In this document: piece after piece, positions 51,990 through 62,733 of the stretch
How the letters are laid out: every line of letters begins with the position of its first letter
How positions within the stretch are numbered: position 1 is the stretch's first letter
DNA from: Orientallactaga sibirica
Lineage: Eukaryota; Chordata; Mammalia; Rodentia; Dipodidae
Length of the DNA stretch: 64,000 nt
Direction: 5' to 3'
NCBI GenBank assembly: GCA_036365145.1
Contig: JAEOAD010000024.1
Location: forward strand, 16,748,501 to 16,812,500
The notes under the pieces: generated by a model
The model's database searches: none
What the model was told of the DNA's origin: nothing
Seen by the model: only the letters and a program-made list of their open reading frames with translations
Made by a program: the position numbers and the translations under genes

Positions 51990-52830
51990 TCCTCCGGCCC
52001 CTCCCACAAGTAAATGGCCCTGGTCATTGTTAATGCTCTGTAATATTAGAACTCAGTTGTCCAAGTGTCTCATGCCGATATGGATTAAGAGCAGAGTAGC
52101 CTTTTTGGTAGGTAGTCAGCTCGGGGCTGGCTCATAGAAACCCAGATGCCACCCTGCCTGCCCTGGCAAGATGGAAGTCCAGGCTGATTCAGTGATATCC
52201 AAGATGGCTGAAAGCAGCAGCTGCAGTAGCAGCTTCCTGGTTCTTTCTACACTTTACCCTGGCTTAGCGCCAGCTCTCCACCCCCACAGGCCCTTCCTGA
52301 ATCAGTGCTCCTCCTGGGTGCCCAGCAACCAATCAAGGTCCTTCATATACATTTGCACTTGGCAATGAGGTTTATCCTAGTCGGATGCATATTTTCTAAA
52401 AGGATCTGATCCAGATTTGTATGGGAAAGATTCTCCTGTCTTCTTCTCCCAGGGGGCAAACCTTTCTCTTAAAAACATTTTTGTTTATATTTATTTGTTT
52501 ATATGAGAGAGAGAGAGAGAATGAGAATGGGCGACCAGGGTCTTCAGCCACTGCAAACACACTCCAGACAAATGCACCACCATGTACATCTGGATTATGT
52601 GGGTTCTGGGGAATAGAACCCGAATCCTTAGGCTTTGCAGACAAGTGCCTTAACTGCTAAGCCATCTCTCCAGCCCGGGGTGGGGGGGGACTTTCTTAGC
52701 TCGAGTGCTCTCTTGCTTTTTTCCCCCTCTTCCCTCAACTCTCCTTCAATAAATCTAATAATATACCCTTCTCTGTGTCTGCATTTTTCTAAGTCTTTGA
52801 TAGCCTGCACAAGGTTCTGAGGCTCGGGTT
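51990..52830 (+). mobile_element. Probable LTR (family B) interrupted by a SINE
   Basis: GATGGAAGTCCAGGCTGATTC, GGCAAGATGGAAG, CAGCAACCAATCAAGGTCC (a CCAAT-type box), then after the SINE CTTCAATAAATCTAATAATA (polyA-signal-like) and CTGTGTCTGCATTTTTC. This promoter-to-polyA order suggests the U3-R-U5 parts of an LTR. The ends are not clear and no retroviral genes are seen. Confidence 0.45.
52468..52676 (-). mobile_element. Dip-type tRNA SINE
   Basis: TATTTGTTTATATGAGAGAG, GGGCGACCAGGGTCTTCAGC, CTAAGCCATCTCTCCAGCCC, followed by GGGGTGGGGGGGGA. Confidence 0.94.
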
Positions 52831-53229
52831 ACAAGCCTGGTGTCTCCTGTATCCTCACAGAGCTCCAAACCCACAGCCATAAGACCCGTTGTTTGCATAT
52901 TCCCGGTTGAAGTGGATTTGGGGTGTTTTCTGTTTGGTGGAGTTGGAAACCCTAGGTGACTGTTCCAAACCTTGAGTTTGTTACCATATACTGCCTGTCC
53001 CTTTAAGTGAAGAGGCATACTGATCTTACCTTATGTATGTGTTGATCCATGTTTTGTGAGGAGCTTTGGATACTTGCCATTAGATCATTTTAGGTTCCCC
53101 TTTAGGGTTTAATCTTGATTGACATTGAGATTTATTAGGTTAACAATGGTAAGTTCCACCTGCAAACTATTGTTAGAGAAGTAATAATATTGGAAGCTTA
53201 ATGTTTTCTTTCTCTCTTTCATTTATTTG
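52831..53229. other. Unassigned sequence
   Basis: About 400 bases with no recognised repeat or gene. Confidence 0.35.
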
Positions 53230-53463
53230 TTTATTATTTATTTATTTATGAGAGAGAGTTTGTGTGTGTGTGTGTGTGTGTGTGAGACAGAGAATAGGCA
53301 TGCCAGGGCTTCCAGCCACTACAATTGAATGCCAGATGTGTGTGCCACCTTGTGTGCATGCGTGACCTTGTGCACATGCCTCTCATTGTGCGTCTGACTT
53401 ACATGGGTTCTGGGGAGTTGAGCCTGGGTCCTTAGGCTTAACTGCTAAGCCATCTCTCCAGCT
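53230..53463 (-). mobile_element. Dip-type tRNA SINE, long variant
   Basis: TTATTTATTTATGAGAGAGAG, (TG)n, AGGCATGCCAGGGCTTCCAG, long-form GCATGCGTGACCTTGTGCAC, CTAAGCCATCTCTCCAGC. Confidence 0.94.
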
Positions 53464-53503
53464 TGCCTCTCCTTCCTTTCTTCCTTCTCTCTCTCTTTCT
53501 CCA

Positions 53504-54033
53504 TTTCTTTCTTTTCCTTCCTCTCTTCCTCTTCTTTCTCTCTCTCTCTCTCCCTTTCTTTTCTTTTTCTCCTCCCCTCCCTCCCTTCCTCCCTTCCTTC
53601 CTTCCTTCCTTCCTTCCTTCCTTCCTTCCTTCCTTCCCTTTCTTCCTTCCTCCCTCCCTCCCTTTCTTTTCCCTCCCTCCCCCTCCCCTTCCTTCCTTCC
53701 TTTCCCTCCCTCCTCCCTCCCCCCTTTCCTTCCTTCCTTCCTTCCTTCCTTCCTTTTCCTTTCCTCTCCTCCCTCCCTCCTCCCTTTCTTTCCTCTCCCC
53801 CTTCCTTCCTTCCTTCCCCTCCCTTCCTTCCTCCTTCCCTCCCTCCCTCCCTTCCTTCCTCCCTCCCTCCCTCCCTCCCTTTCTTTCCCCTCCCTCCCCC
53901 TCCCCCTCCCTCCCTCTCCTTCCCCTCCCTCCCTTTCCTTTCCCCCTCCCTTTCTTTCCTCTCCCCCTCCCTCCCTCCTTTCTTTCCCTCCCTCCCTCTT
54001 TCTCTCTCTCCCTCCCTCCCTTCTTTCTCCTCT

Positions 54034-54097
<64 letters not shown>
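53504..54097. repeat. 594-nt uninterrupted pyrimidine tract
   Basis: Not a single purine occurs on the plus strand from 53504 to 54097. CCTT, CCCT, CTCT and a terminal (TTTC)n of about 17 units alternate. It lies between the head of a SINE and the 3' end of a minus-strand B1, so it most likely grew from the B1 A-tail. The 218-aa Ser/Phe/Leu/Pro frame across it is a composition artefact. Confidence 0.98.
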
Positions 54098-54206
54098 GTC
54101 TAACTTTAGCCTACACTAACGTGGAATCTACTTTGTACTCCCACTTATGTCAGCCCTTCAACCTCCTGAGTGCTGAGACTAAAGGCATGCACCACCATGC
54201 CTGGCA
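54098..54206 (-). mobile_element. B1 SINE, diverged
   Basis: AACTTTAGCCTACACTAACGTGG, CTCCTGAGTGCTGAGACTAA, CACCACCATGCCTGGC. Confidence 0.85.
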
Positions 54207-54856
54207 AATTTAACATTTCCTATAACTTTCCAGTTATCTATCATGCCAGTAATTTCCCCAGAAATTGTTAACCAGAAAAAGCTTGGCCTCCTGGTATCCT
54301 TTGGTTTAGATTTCCTATGGAATTTGCCTTTATTTAATTTTGCATAGCAGAGACTCAGTAAACATCCTGTAAAAGGCAGATGTGAGGTTGGAGTAGCCGG
54401 ATCGCACTTCTGTGAACCCTGCTGGCCTCTGAGAGTAAGACTGCTCGGCCACATGTTTGAGCTCTCCTTCTCCTTCTAGCTTGACCTGACTCTTGTTTGT
54501 GCAAGCCTCATCCCCTACTGTCTTCGCAAAGAATGCCAAAACAAGAAACTAATTACAGGATGAAAGCTGCAATGCATTTTCATCTTCTCATCTGCCTGTT
54601 CTGAGTGGCCTCTAGGCCTTGTCAACAAGGAGATGCAGTTGAGCCTGTGGAATATTTACTTGGATTTGACTATAGACATTGACTCAGCTGTTCCTTGTTT
54701 GAAACAAAATGTCTCCTGAAGAGCATGTTGACATGAAATCATTGCTTTTTCTCTTAACTTTGAATGCATACCTTTCAGAGGCCTGTGATGTGGTTGACAG
54801 ATCCAAAAGCAGAAGAGTAGGAGAAGATGGAAATAGCCTTTAATATCCCCTGTATG
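54207..54856. other. Repeat-poor stretch, no gene seen
   Basis: About 650 bases without a recognised mobile element. No convincing exon. Confidence 0.4.
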
Positions 54857-54946
54857 GGGCTGGGGTTGTAGCTTAGTGGTAAGAATTTTGCCTAGTATGC
54901 ACAAGGCCCTAGGTTCAATCCCCATTGCTGCAAAAAGAAAAGAAAA
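54857..54946 (+). mobile_element. ID-type SINE
   Basis: GGGGCTGGGGTTGTAGCTTAG, AGTATGCACAAGGCCCTAGG, TTCAATCCCCATTGC, A-rich tail. Full length of an ID element. Confidence 0.9.
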
Positions 54947-55695
54947 ACAATACGGCTTTTGAGTCTGTGACAGGGCAAAGGAAGCCCTCACGTCATGACT
55001 GGCAGGAAAGAGAAGAAGCAACCAGTGCCCATAGTGCCCCAGGAGCACACATGTCCTGGCAATGAACACCATCCATTAGAGCCCACCCTTTAAAGGTTTT
55101 CCTCACCTTCCTCTATCCTACTAAGCTGCGGAACAGGCCTTTAACACACAAACCTTTGGAAGATGTTCCAGATCCTAAGTGTGTCAAGACTTAGGACACT
55201 TGAGTTCTTTTTGGGACATTTTGTCTTCAGGCAGGTGAGAGAACTTCAGAGAAGCCCCCAGCCCCGGTTTTGCATTTTAGGGGAGAAAGATCAAACACTA
55301 GAGAGCAGAAGGCTAGAGGCTGCTTCTGAAAACTTCCAGTTTTCGGTTTGGAGTGCTCTATGCCCCAGCAGTGTATTTTGGAGATATTCTTTTCTGAGCG
55401 CCACTGCTGAGACTTACCGTTAGTTGTATTTATGACTATAAAATAAGGGGTACATAAATAGGAAGAAAAATGGCAACTCATATCAATTCACTGAGAAATA
55501 AAGCACAGCCAATCCAAGCACTTCCCATTTGATCCATAAGGGGAAAACCCTATTGAAATTGGCACTGAGCGAGAATTACACATGATAGAACAATGAAATG
55601 TAGATAGAAGGGTCTAGGCAATGTTTGTGGAAATGATGCAGAGAAAGCTCTGTGATATAAGCATTCCTATACCAGTAGCTCTCAAGTCTTGGGTT
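54947..55695. other. Unassigned sequence
   Basis: About 750 bases. Opposite-strand frames at 55163-55481 have no known motif. No repeat recognised. Confidence 0.35.
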
Positions 55696-56345
55696 CTTAT
55701 CCGCATTAGCAAAATGTTGCAAATTCAGGCTACAGGGAAGGCTAAGTTATGAGATTTATTTTGGAGAGTTAGGATTCAACTTTTTTTCTTTTTCTCTCAA
55801 AGTAGGGTCTCACTTTAGCCCAGGATGACGTACAATTCACTATGTAGTCTCAGGCTGGTCTTGAACTCACAGCAATCCTCCCGATTAAAGGTATGTGCCA
55901 CCATGGCTGTCTAAGAGATGGCAAAGCAGAAAAATGCCCAAGCCAAAAGAAATTCTCCCCCTTTCCAGCCTGACTGGGAAGAGTGAGGGAGACTGGGAAA
56001 ATCTTTTTCACATAAGGGGATCACACATGTGGCTCATGTTCAATTACATGAATTGGGTGTCTGATTAAAATGTGCCCCATCACTAGGCTCAGGTGTGTAA
56101 GATTGGTTGGGGGGGTCCAGGAGGCTGATACAGAGGGCCAACCCATAGGTGCTAAGCCCAAGAAAAGTTGAGAAAGAAACAGGAAGCTGTTGGTGTTGCT
56201 GGGGGAGGAGTAGGAGCTTGTTGCTTATACCATCTTGGATGAAACTTAATTAGAAGTGAGTTCTAGTCCTGCCAGGGCAGGCAGGATGGCATTCATGTTT
56301 CTGTGGGCCAGTTCCTAGCTGACTACCTACTGTCATCATGTGGCA
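55696..56345. mobile_element. Probable LTR (family A), split by a B1
   Basis: GGGAAGGCTAAGTTATGAGATTTATTTTGG at the left, then after the B1 CTCAGGTGTGTAAGATTGG, GAGGGCCAACCCATAGG, GAGAAAGAAACAGGAAGC and TACCATCTTGGATG, parallel to 47.8-48.0 kb. The AGATTTATTTTGG part is the inverse of a polyA signal, which suggests minus orientation. Confidence 0.5.
55785..55912 (-). mobile_element. B1 SINE, internally deleted
   Basis: AAAGTAGGGTCTCACTTTAGCC, ACAATTCACTATGTAGTCTC, CCTCCCGATTAAAGGTATG (the CTGCCTCC...GTGCTGGG part is missing). Confidence 0.92.
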
Positions 56346-56369
56346 GACAGAGGGCAGAGTTTTTTTTTG

Positions 56370-56532
56370 GGGGGGGGGGATACATATAAGGGGATTAATC
56401 CCATTAGTGAGACCTCTACACTCAAGACTAAAATTATTTTTAAAAGCCCAATCTTTTAATCCCATCACATTGAAGGTTGGAATTTCAACATATATATGTT
56501 GGGAAGACACAGCATTTGGTATATTACAGTCA
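56370..56532 (-). mobile_element. MaLR-like LTR fragment
   Basis: TTTTAATCCCATCACATTGAAGG, TTGGAATTTCAACATATATATG and GGGAAGACACAGCATTTGG are in the order of an MST/MLT LTR start read backwards. Confidence 0.5.
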
Positions 56533-56603
56533 GCCTATTGGGGAACGAGGGGCTATACTACAGATTCTGCTTGCATGAAGAATATTACTCCATCCACAAC
56601 TAT

Positions 56604-56800
56604 TTTTTCTTTTTTAGAGAGAGCGAGAGAGAGGAGAGAGAGAGAATTGGCATGTTAGGGCCACAGCCACTGAAATTGAACTCCAGACTCCTGTGCTTGC
56701 CTCACCTTTGTCTGGCTAATGTGGGATCTGGAGTGTCCAACATAGGTCCTTAGGCTTTGCAGGCAAGTGCCTCAACCACTAAGATATCTCTTCAGCCCCC
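56604..56800 (-). mobile_element. Dip-type tRNA SINE, deleted long variant
   Basis: AGAGAGAGCGAGAGAGAGG, GGCATGTTAGGGCCACAGCC, GTGCTTGCCTCACCTTTG, CTAAGATATCTCTTCAGCCC. Confidence 0.92.
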
Positions 56801-56934
56801 GTCCCCAACTATTAGCGGTAGGTTTCTATAAAGTGAACTCTGATTTTCTGGAGGCTAAAGACTATGTTAGCATCTGTTGTCCGAAACATTAGGCTGTCAT
56901 GCTGAGACATATAATTTTTATTGGAAAAGTTGAG

Positions 56935-58065
56935 ACTTTGTAATTTTTTTTTACTGGAAAATTCAATATATGAACATAGTATAAACTGGTCATATTCTCA
57001 TTGGGTTATCCTCTTTTGTCCCTTTCCCCCCATCCCCATCCCTCCTTAATGGGGGTATCAAGAATCACTGTGGGGTCATGAGTGCACCAGTCATTGCCTC
57101 ACAGTACACTTTCCTACTCCTACAGCTCATACATTCTTGTTTTCCCCCTCTTCCACAGTGTTCCCTGAGCCTTTGAAGGTGTGTTATATATAAGTCTCCT
57201 TTAGTGTTGAGTTCTTGGCAGACTCCGATTTTCTGCTTTTATGAGTTTTGAGTCTCCTCAGTGTCTTCTGCCATCTCCCTGGAGAAGGTTCTCAGGCTGG
57301 CAGTGAGAGCAGCTCTCACATTCAATGGGCCACTCCCTCTGCAATGTGTCCTGGGCCCTGGCAGGTGATAGTGCTGAGTCGTCTAGTGCTAGACACCTGG
57401 CTCTCTGGTTATTTTGATGTTTTTGGTCTTCGTCATCATCTGTAAAAAGCAGTTCTCTAATCAAGAGTGAGAGCATCATTGATCAAAAGGATAAACATAC
57501 ACATCCAGAGGCTTTTTTCATGGGCATAACCTCTCCATTTAGCCACAGAACATTGGGCACTTTCCTCTAGGGTCTATGTATGACCTTCTAAGCCATAGCC
57601 TCTGACTTGTTTCTCCCTCCCACTGAGTGGGCCTCATAGCCAATCAGAAAGCATTTGAGGACCCCCGTAACTTATGTGCCACTATTGCACCTGTGTGTAC
57701 ATCTTGCTGGGCTGGTTGATTTTATAGCTTGTAGGATGCACTGCTTATGCATGCTGTTGGTGATTTTTCTCCTTGAGCAGCTTGCATAGCACTTTCCAGC
57801 ACTTTGAAAGCTAGCCAGCAGGACTTCCATCTCAGTTTCATTGTGATCTCTTGATTCCCGGGAGTGCAGCCTGTGGTGTCTTTAGCAGCAGGGTCTTCCT
57901 TTCTAGTTCTGGTGGGTAACCAAATGCTTTGGTAATGACCTGTATTGTTTATCAGGCCTCCCCGATGAACAGCTCTCTAGTGAAGGAGATGTTGCCCATC
58001 TGCGGGCCCTGGGATTTACCAACAACAATCTGTGGTTTTAGGGTAATGCTTGAGAAGATTCTAGA
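56935..58065 (-). mobile_element. L1 LINE 3' end (3' UTR), antisense
   Basis: Poly(T) at the left, then GTATAAACTGGTCATATTC. CCCTCTTCCACAGTGTTCCC, CACTGAGTGGGCCTCATAGCC and GCCACTATTGCACCTGTGTG are shared in order with the other L1 3' UTRs at 16.4, 25.9 and 27.9 kb. No ORF2 remains. Confidence 0.8.
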
Positions 58066-58744
58066 ATACAAAGTACAATTTGGCAATTTGTGAAACCTGG
58101 TGAAGCATAGTGCTTCTAGGCCACTAGAGGGCAGTCCTCATCCAGCCCCTATTCATGAAATATAGACCATACCCCTGAGATGTGTGAGAAAGCAGGACAG
58201 CCCCCAGGGTGAAGAAATACACTCAATTTATGCTTCACCATCTCCCCTTTCCTTCACCTGGTTAATTCTGGCAAAATGTGATTGTTTCTTGTTGTTGCTC
58301 CCTGCCCCCCCCCAAACTTGTTCTTTCTCTCTAAACAGTTATAGGATCGAGTACATACTTTGTGTAGCATCTGCTACATTTTATTTTCCATTAAAATGAT
58401 TTATTTGAAGGCATATAAAATTAATCAGTGGTATTTACAATGTGACCATGAAGTATTAACTCTACTGCCTTCCAATAAGGATTTAATAATTTTATAACAT
58501 TATGTTATAGCTGTTTGTAAAGACACTATCATGTGAGACTCTTGGTTCTTTTGTCTAATCCATTATAAACAAACAGCAGTCTTAAAAAGAAAAATGCCAG
58601 AATTAGTAATATTAAACCATGTTAAAATGTAAAGAATGCTACAGTAAATGATGACAAAAATGATTTTTACATATAGGTCTCTGTTGCTTCAAGATACAGT
58701 CACTTTCCCCTTATACTTAAATATATAACAAAAGGTTGCATTTC
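58066..58744. other. Repeat-poor AT-rich stretch, no gene seen
   Basis: About 680 bases without recognised repeats. Confidence 0.4.
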
Positions 58745-58981
58745 ATTTTTAAAAAATATTTTTATTTATCTGCAAGGAGAGAGGAGGGAGAGAAAGAATA
58801 TGAATGTATGAATGAGAATGAATGAGAGAATGGGAGTACCAGGGCCCCTTGCCACCACAAACAAAGTCCAGACATGCACGCTGCGTTATGCATCTGGTTT
58901 GATATGAATGCTGGGTAATTGAATCCAGGCTGTCAGGCTTTGCAAGCAAGCGCCTCTAATCTCTGAACCCTCTGCAGCCCT
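58745..58981 (-). mobile_element. Dip-type tRNA SINE with (GAAT)-like expansion
   Basis: TTTATTTATCTGCAAGGAGAG, GAATGTATGAATGAGAATGAATG, GGAGTACCAGGGCCCCTTGCC, CTGAACCCTCTGCAGCCC. Confidence 0.9.
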
Positions 58982-59464
58982 CCATTTTATTCTTTTTACT
59001 GAGAGAAACTTAAGATTGAAAAGACTAGATCATTAGCTCCCAAACTCTCTGCCTATTTTCCCTCTTCTGTTGATTCCCTGGCATATTTAACATAAGTAGA
59101 AAAATATTTGCAGTAAATTGAGCTTTAGAAATCCACAGTTTGTACTGAAGAAGGTGGTCCTAGATGAGCATATTCCACAGTGGTTTATTTTATTTTATTA
59201 TTTTATTATTTTTTAGTTTCCCATCTATTCTTTGCATCAGCTCTACCCTGGAAGTTTGTTTGTTTTTTATAAAACTATACATTTTTAGCATTCTTTTTGG
59301 CTTTCATAGAGATGCAGCTAGAGGGCACACTAGAAGCCTTGACTCTGAACCCTCAGGTAGTGCTTATCACTGAGCGCCTCCCTTCTTCATTTTCCACCCA
59401 CCTATTACCAGGTCTGTGCTCTTCGCTTGACTGTCTGACTAGCTTTTGTTTCTTTTTATATATA
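58982..59464. other. Unassigned sequence
   Basis: About 480 bases, AT-rich, with no recognised gene or repeat. Confidence 0.35.
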
Positions 59465-59648
59465 AAAAAATTATTTATTTGCAAGTGCAGAGAGAGAGCG
59501 AGAGAGAGAGAATGAGCGTGCCAGTGTCTCTCGTGTCTACAAATGAACTCCAGATGCATGTGAATCGGCTTCCCGTAGGTATTGGGGACTCTAACGTTTG
59601 TCCTTAGGCTTTGCAAGCAAGTGCCTTAACTGTGGAGCAGCCCCTCCC
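59465..59648 (-). mobile_element. Dip-type tRNA SINE
   Basis: AAATTATTTATTTGCAAGTGC, GAGCGTGCCAGTGTCTCTCG, CCAGATGCATGTGAATCGGC. The head is degraded (GTGGAGCAGCCCC). Confidence 0.9.
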
Positions 59649-59827
59649 TTTTTTCTTTTTCCTCCACCTGTCACTCACTCCAAAATTTTGAATAACCTTC
59701 ATGTATCAGGCTTGACCAACAATGGTCTATGTGAGCTACCTTTTCATTCATTCTTCAATTTCTTTCTTTCTTTCTAGTGTTTCCTTTTCCCTCCCTCTGT
59801 CTTACGATTGAGGTTTTATGTTCGGAA

Positions 59828-59987
59828 TTTTTTTTTTTTTTTTTTTTTTTTTGAAGTAGGGTCTCACTCTAGCCAGGCGGACCTGGAATTCACTAAGTAG
59901 TCTCAGGGTGGCCTTGAACTCATGGTGATCCTCCTACCTCTGCCTCCTGAGTGCTGGGATTAAAGGCGTGTGCCACCATGCCCTGCT
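59828..59987 (-). mobile_element. B1 SINE
   Basis: Poly(T) of 24, GAAGTAGGGTCTCACTCTAGCC, GACCTGGAATTCACTAAG, GTGCTGGGATTAAAGGCGTG. Near consensus. Confidence 0.95.
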
Positions 59988-60057
59988 GTTTGGACTGTTT
60001 TCATGCAGTTCTTGAAATTAATGCTGTGTACTTGAGGAAATTCCAGAAGAGCACTTG

Positions 60058-60474
60058 GGCCAAGTCATTTTTCATTGCTGTGACAAAATACCTGAGCTTA
60101 ACAACTTTGGGGGAGGAGGATTTATTTTGGTTCACAGAGAGAGGTTCAGTGCATGGTCAGCTGGCTCCGTTACTCCTTGACCTGTGGCAAGGCCGAAATA
60201 TGATGGAAGGGCCAGACAGAGGAACTTTATTTACCTCGTGGCATCCAGGAAGTAGCAATGGAGGAGAGGGGAGGAAGTGTCCTTGGAAATACATACCAAC
60301 AATGGCCTGCCTTCCTAACTGGTTCCCCTTCCTTGTAGTCAATTCAACTATGAACTTACCACTAGACTAAACTGAGCATCGTCATGTTCCAGTCAACGCT
60401 CAATATCCCCACCAGCTGGGAACCGAGGCTTCAACAGATGAGCCTTGGAGACCATTTATAGCCAGATCGTAGCA
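60058..60474 (-). mobile_element. MaLR-type LTR (MST/MLT-like)
   Basis: TTCATTGCTGTGACAAAATACC, GGAGGATTTATTTTGGTTCAC, GTGCATGGTCAGCTGGCTCC, GGGAACCGAGGCTTCAACAG, ending CCAGATCGTAGCA. The most complete copy of this family here. Solo. The 139-aa frame at 59951-60370 is an LTR shadow. Confidence 0.65.
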
Positions 60475-61085
60475 GCACCCTTTGTATACATTGACATTGG
60501 CCTCTATTTCAGCTTTTGGTCCATTTGTAGAGAAATCCAAGACGTGATTTTGTAATTATTTAGACATTGTCTTCCTGTAAGCTAAGGCTTCATCTGTAGA
60601 CTTAAATACAACATCACTGTGTTTAGATCAGGATGAAGCAGACTGGTCACATGTTCAGGTTGAAGAGAATAATTCCAGAAAAGTACCCTTCTCCTGCTGG
60701 GTCATAGAGCCAGAAGTATTCATTCCAGTCCTGGAATGGAAAGAATTTCTTCTTGGGCACAGGACTAAACACTTAGGTCTGGGTAGGAGTCCAGCCTAGT
60801 GCCATTTCTGTGACACACACAGTGCTTGGGAACATAGTCCGTTTGTTTTCTTAGTAGACACCATCCTTATGCCTCTCACTTTGGCTGGGCTGGGCCAGAG
60901 TAACTCTCTCCAACCAAGGGGCATGAAAATGCCAAACTCTCTTCTGAACAGTGTGTGGCTTAGGCTGGGCGCCTTCCGGTTGGATTCTGCTTATATTGGA
61001 ATTCCAGCAGGGGTTCCTAAATTGTCACCAAGAGCCTATATATTATTTTGTGTTTTGTTCCAGGGCATGTGATATTTTGTGCATA
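60475..61085. other. Unassigned sequence
   Basis: About 600 bases with no recognised gene or repeat. GATTCTGCTTATATTGGAATTCC is not from a family I can name. Confidence 0.35.
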
Positions 61086-61680
61086 TTTGTATCTGAGTAC
61101 AGCTTGAATATCCTTTATCTTTACTTGTCAGAAGTGTTTTGGATTTCCGTATTTTTGATTTGGTTATATTTGCAAATATAATTACCACCCAACTCTAAAT
61201 ACATACTTTTATGTATTTATATTTCATGTCTACCTTACATACTTTGAAGATAGATTTTTAAAAAATATTTTTATTTATTTATTTGCAAGTAGAGAGAAAT
61301 AGAAGAAAGACAGAGAGAATGGGTATGCCAGGGCCTCTTGCTACTGCAAACAAATTCCAGATGCATGCCCCACTTTGTACATCTGGCTTTCCGTGAGCAC
61401 TGAGGAATCAAATCTGGATCATTTAGGCTTTGCAGGCAAGATCCTTAACAGCTGAGTCATCTCTCCAGCCCTGAATATATATATATATTTTTATACCACA
61501 TTTAAAAATAATTTTGTGTGTTTTGGCTGTGACATGTCACCTGAAGTCATGTGTAGACTTCTCCATTATGGCATTACATTGATGCTCAAAAACTTTTAGC
61601 TTAATAAATTATTATTATTATCTTTTGGCTTGTAGAGCACTTAAAACTTCAGGGTTTTGGATTAGCCATACTGAAGCTGA
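61086..61680. mobile_element. Tigger-like DNA transposon remnant, split by a SINE
   Basis: CTTGAATATCCTTTATCTTT, CAGAAGTGTTTTGGATTTCC and GTTATATTTGCAAATATAAT on the left, and after the SINE AATAATTTTGTGTGTTTTGG, GACATGTCACCTGAAGTCATG, CATTGATGCTCAAAAACTTTTAG and TTCAGGGTTTTGGATTAGCC on the right. This matches the layout of an old TcMar/Tigger-type non-autonomous copy. Subfamily uncertain. Confidence 0.65.
61256..61472 (-). mobile_element. Dip-type tRNA SINE nested in a DNA transposon
   Basis: TTTATTTATTTATTTGCAAG, GGGTATGCCAGGGCCTCTTG, CAGATGCATGCCCCACTTTG, GCTGAGTCATCTCTCCAGCCC. Confidence 0.94.
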
Positions 61681-61715
61681 GTAAGTTAAAGTACTTAATA
61701 GCAGTTGACAAACTT

Positions 61716-61884
61716 CTGTCAAGGACAAGACAGTGGGTAGCTTTATGGACTATGGGTTGCTGGCATGACTACTCAACCCTGTCTGCTCAATAATGTGAAA
61801 AATATGATTGTAAACGTTTGGAAGCTGTGTGCCAATAAAACTTTATTTATAAAAATGCAGGCTATAGTTTGCTTACCCCTAGTG
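61716..61884. mobile_element. hAT-type (MER) DNA transposon remnant
   Basis: GCATGACTACTCAACCCTGTC, GGAAGCTGTGTGCCAATAAAACTTTATTTATAAAAATGCAGG (landmark CCAATAAAACTTTATTTA) and TAGTTTGCTTACCCCTAG fit the right half of a common non-autonomous hAT element of mammals. Confidence 0.65.
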
Positions 61885-62043
61885 GGTTTCCATAAAGGTG
61901 GGGTAGTAAGTCCTTTTGTCTTACAGCTTTCAGCACAGTACTAGCAGTGCCATGAAGGATAGGAGATTGTTGAGTGAATGGATGGACGATTGTTTTCATT
62001 GGCTGAATGATAATTACAACCACTTTTTTCTGATAATATTTTA

Positions 62044-62203
62044 TATCAGGCTTAAACATTTTTTTCGAGGTAGAGTCTCACTCTAGTTCAGGCTGACCTG
62101 GAATTCACTATGTAGTCTCAAGGTGCCTTTGAACTCATGGGATTCCCCTCCCACCTCTGCCTCCCAAGTGCTAGGATTAAAGGCATGCGCCACTATACCC
62201 AGC
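62044..62203 (-). mobile_element. B1 SINE with 16-bp target duplication
   Basis: TTTTCGAGGTAGAGTCTCACTC, GACCTGGAATTCACTATG, GGATTAAAGGCATGCGCC. TTCTGATAATATTTTA flanks it at 62028-62043 and 62204-62219. An unusual 15-base TATCAGGCTTAAACA lies between the left repeat and the poly(T). Confidence 0.95.
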
Positions 62204-62411
62204 TTCTGATAATATTTTAAGGAAAGTTTTCAGAAGCATATGTGAGGATTTGTCTTAAGTATTACATTTGTAAATGCTTATTTTCAATCACAGTTAAAGT
62301 GAATTAAAAGTTTTGATAAGTCCATTTGGGATGGGCTCTTGAAGCAAAACTGGAAGATTACTGTAACTCAAGTGATGGTTGTGTAAAATTATCCTCTTCA
62401 ATCTTTAAACA

Positions 62412-62624
62412 GGGCTGGAGAGATGGCTGAGTAGTTAAGGCGCATGCCTGTGAAGCCTAAGGACTCAGGTTCGATTCTCTAGGTCCCACATAAGCCACAT
62501 GCACAGGGTGGCACATGCATCTGGAGTTCATTTGCAGTGGCTAGAGGCCCTGGCATGCCCATTCTCTCTCTCTCTTTCTCTCTGTCTCAAATAAAAAAAA
62601 AAATAAAAGAAAATAAAAGAAAAG
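62412..62624 (+). mobile_element. Dip-type tRNA SINE with target duplication
   Basis: GGGCTGGAGAGATGGCTGAG, A-box and B-box (GGTTCGATTCTC) well kept, CATGCACAGGGTGGCACATG, GTGGCTAGAGGCCCTGGCATG, (CT)n, AATAAAAA tail. CTTTAAACA at 62403-62411 and 62625-62633. Confidence 0.96.
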
Positions 62625-62642
62625 CTTTAAACATATTTGTTT

Positions 62643-62733
62643 TGGGACAGGAATGTAGCTCAGTGGTGGAGTGCTTGGCCAGTATGCAAAGCCCTCAGTT
62701 CAGTCCCTAGGATGGCAAAAAGAAAAAAAAAAG
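62643..62733 (+). mobile_element. ID-type SINE (unit A)
   Basis: AATGTAGCTCAGTGGTGGAG, GTGCTTGGCCAGTATGCAAA, CTCAGTTCAGTCCCTAGG, A-tail. Confidence 0.9.

Noticed and set aside
53463..54119. 218-aa open frame rich in Ser, Phe, Leu and Pro
   Set aside because: It is the translation of a pure CT tract. Any frame of such DNA stays open because stop codons need purines.
59951..60370. 139-aa plus-strand open frame
   Set aside because: It starts in a reverse B1 and runs through a MaLR LTR, so it is a chance frame.
62412..62500. tRNA gene (A-box and B-box present)
   Set aside because: The boxes belong to a SINE head. No acceptor stem closure or anticodon arm of a true tRNA can be folded by eye.
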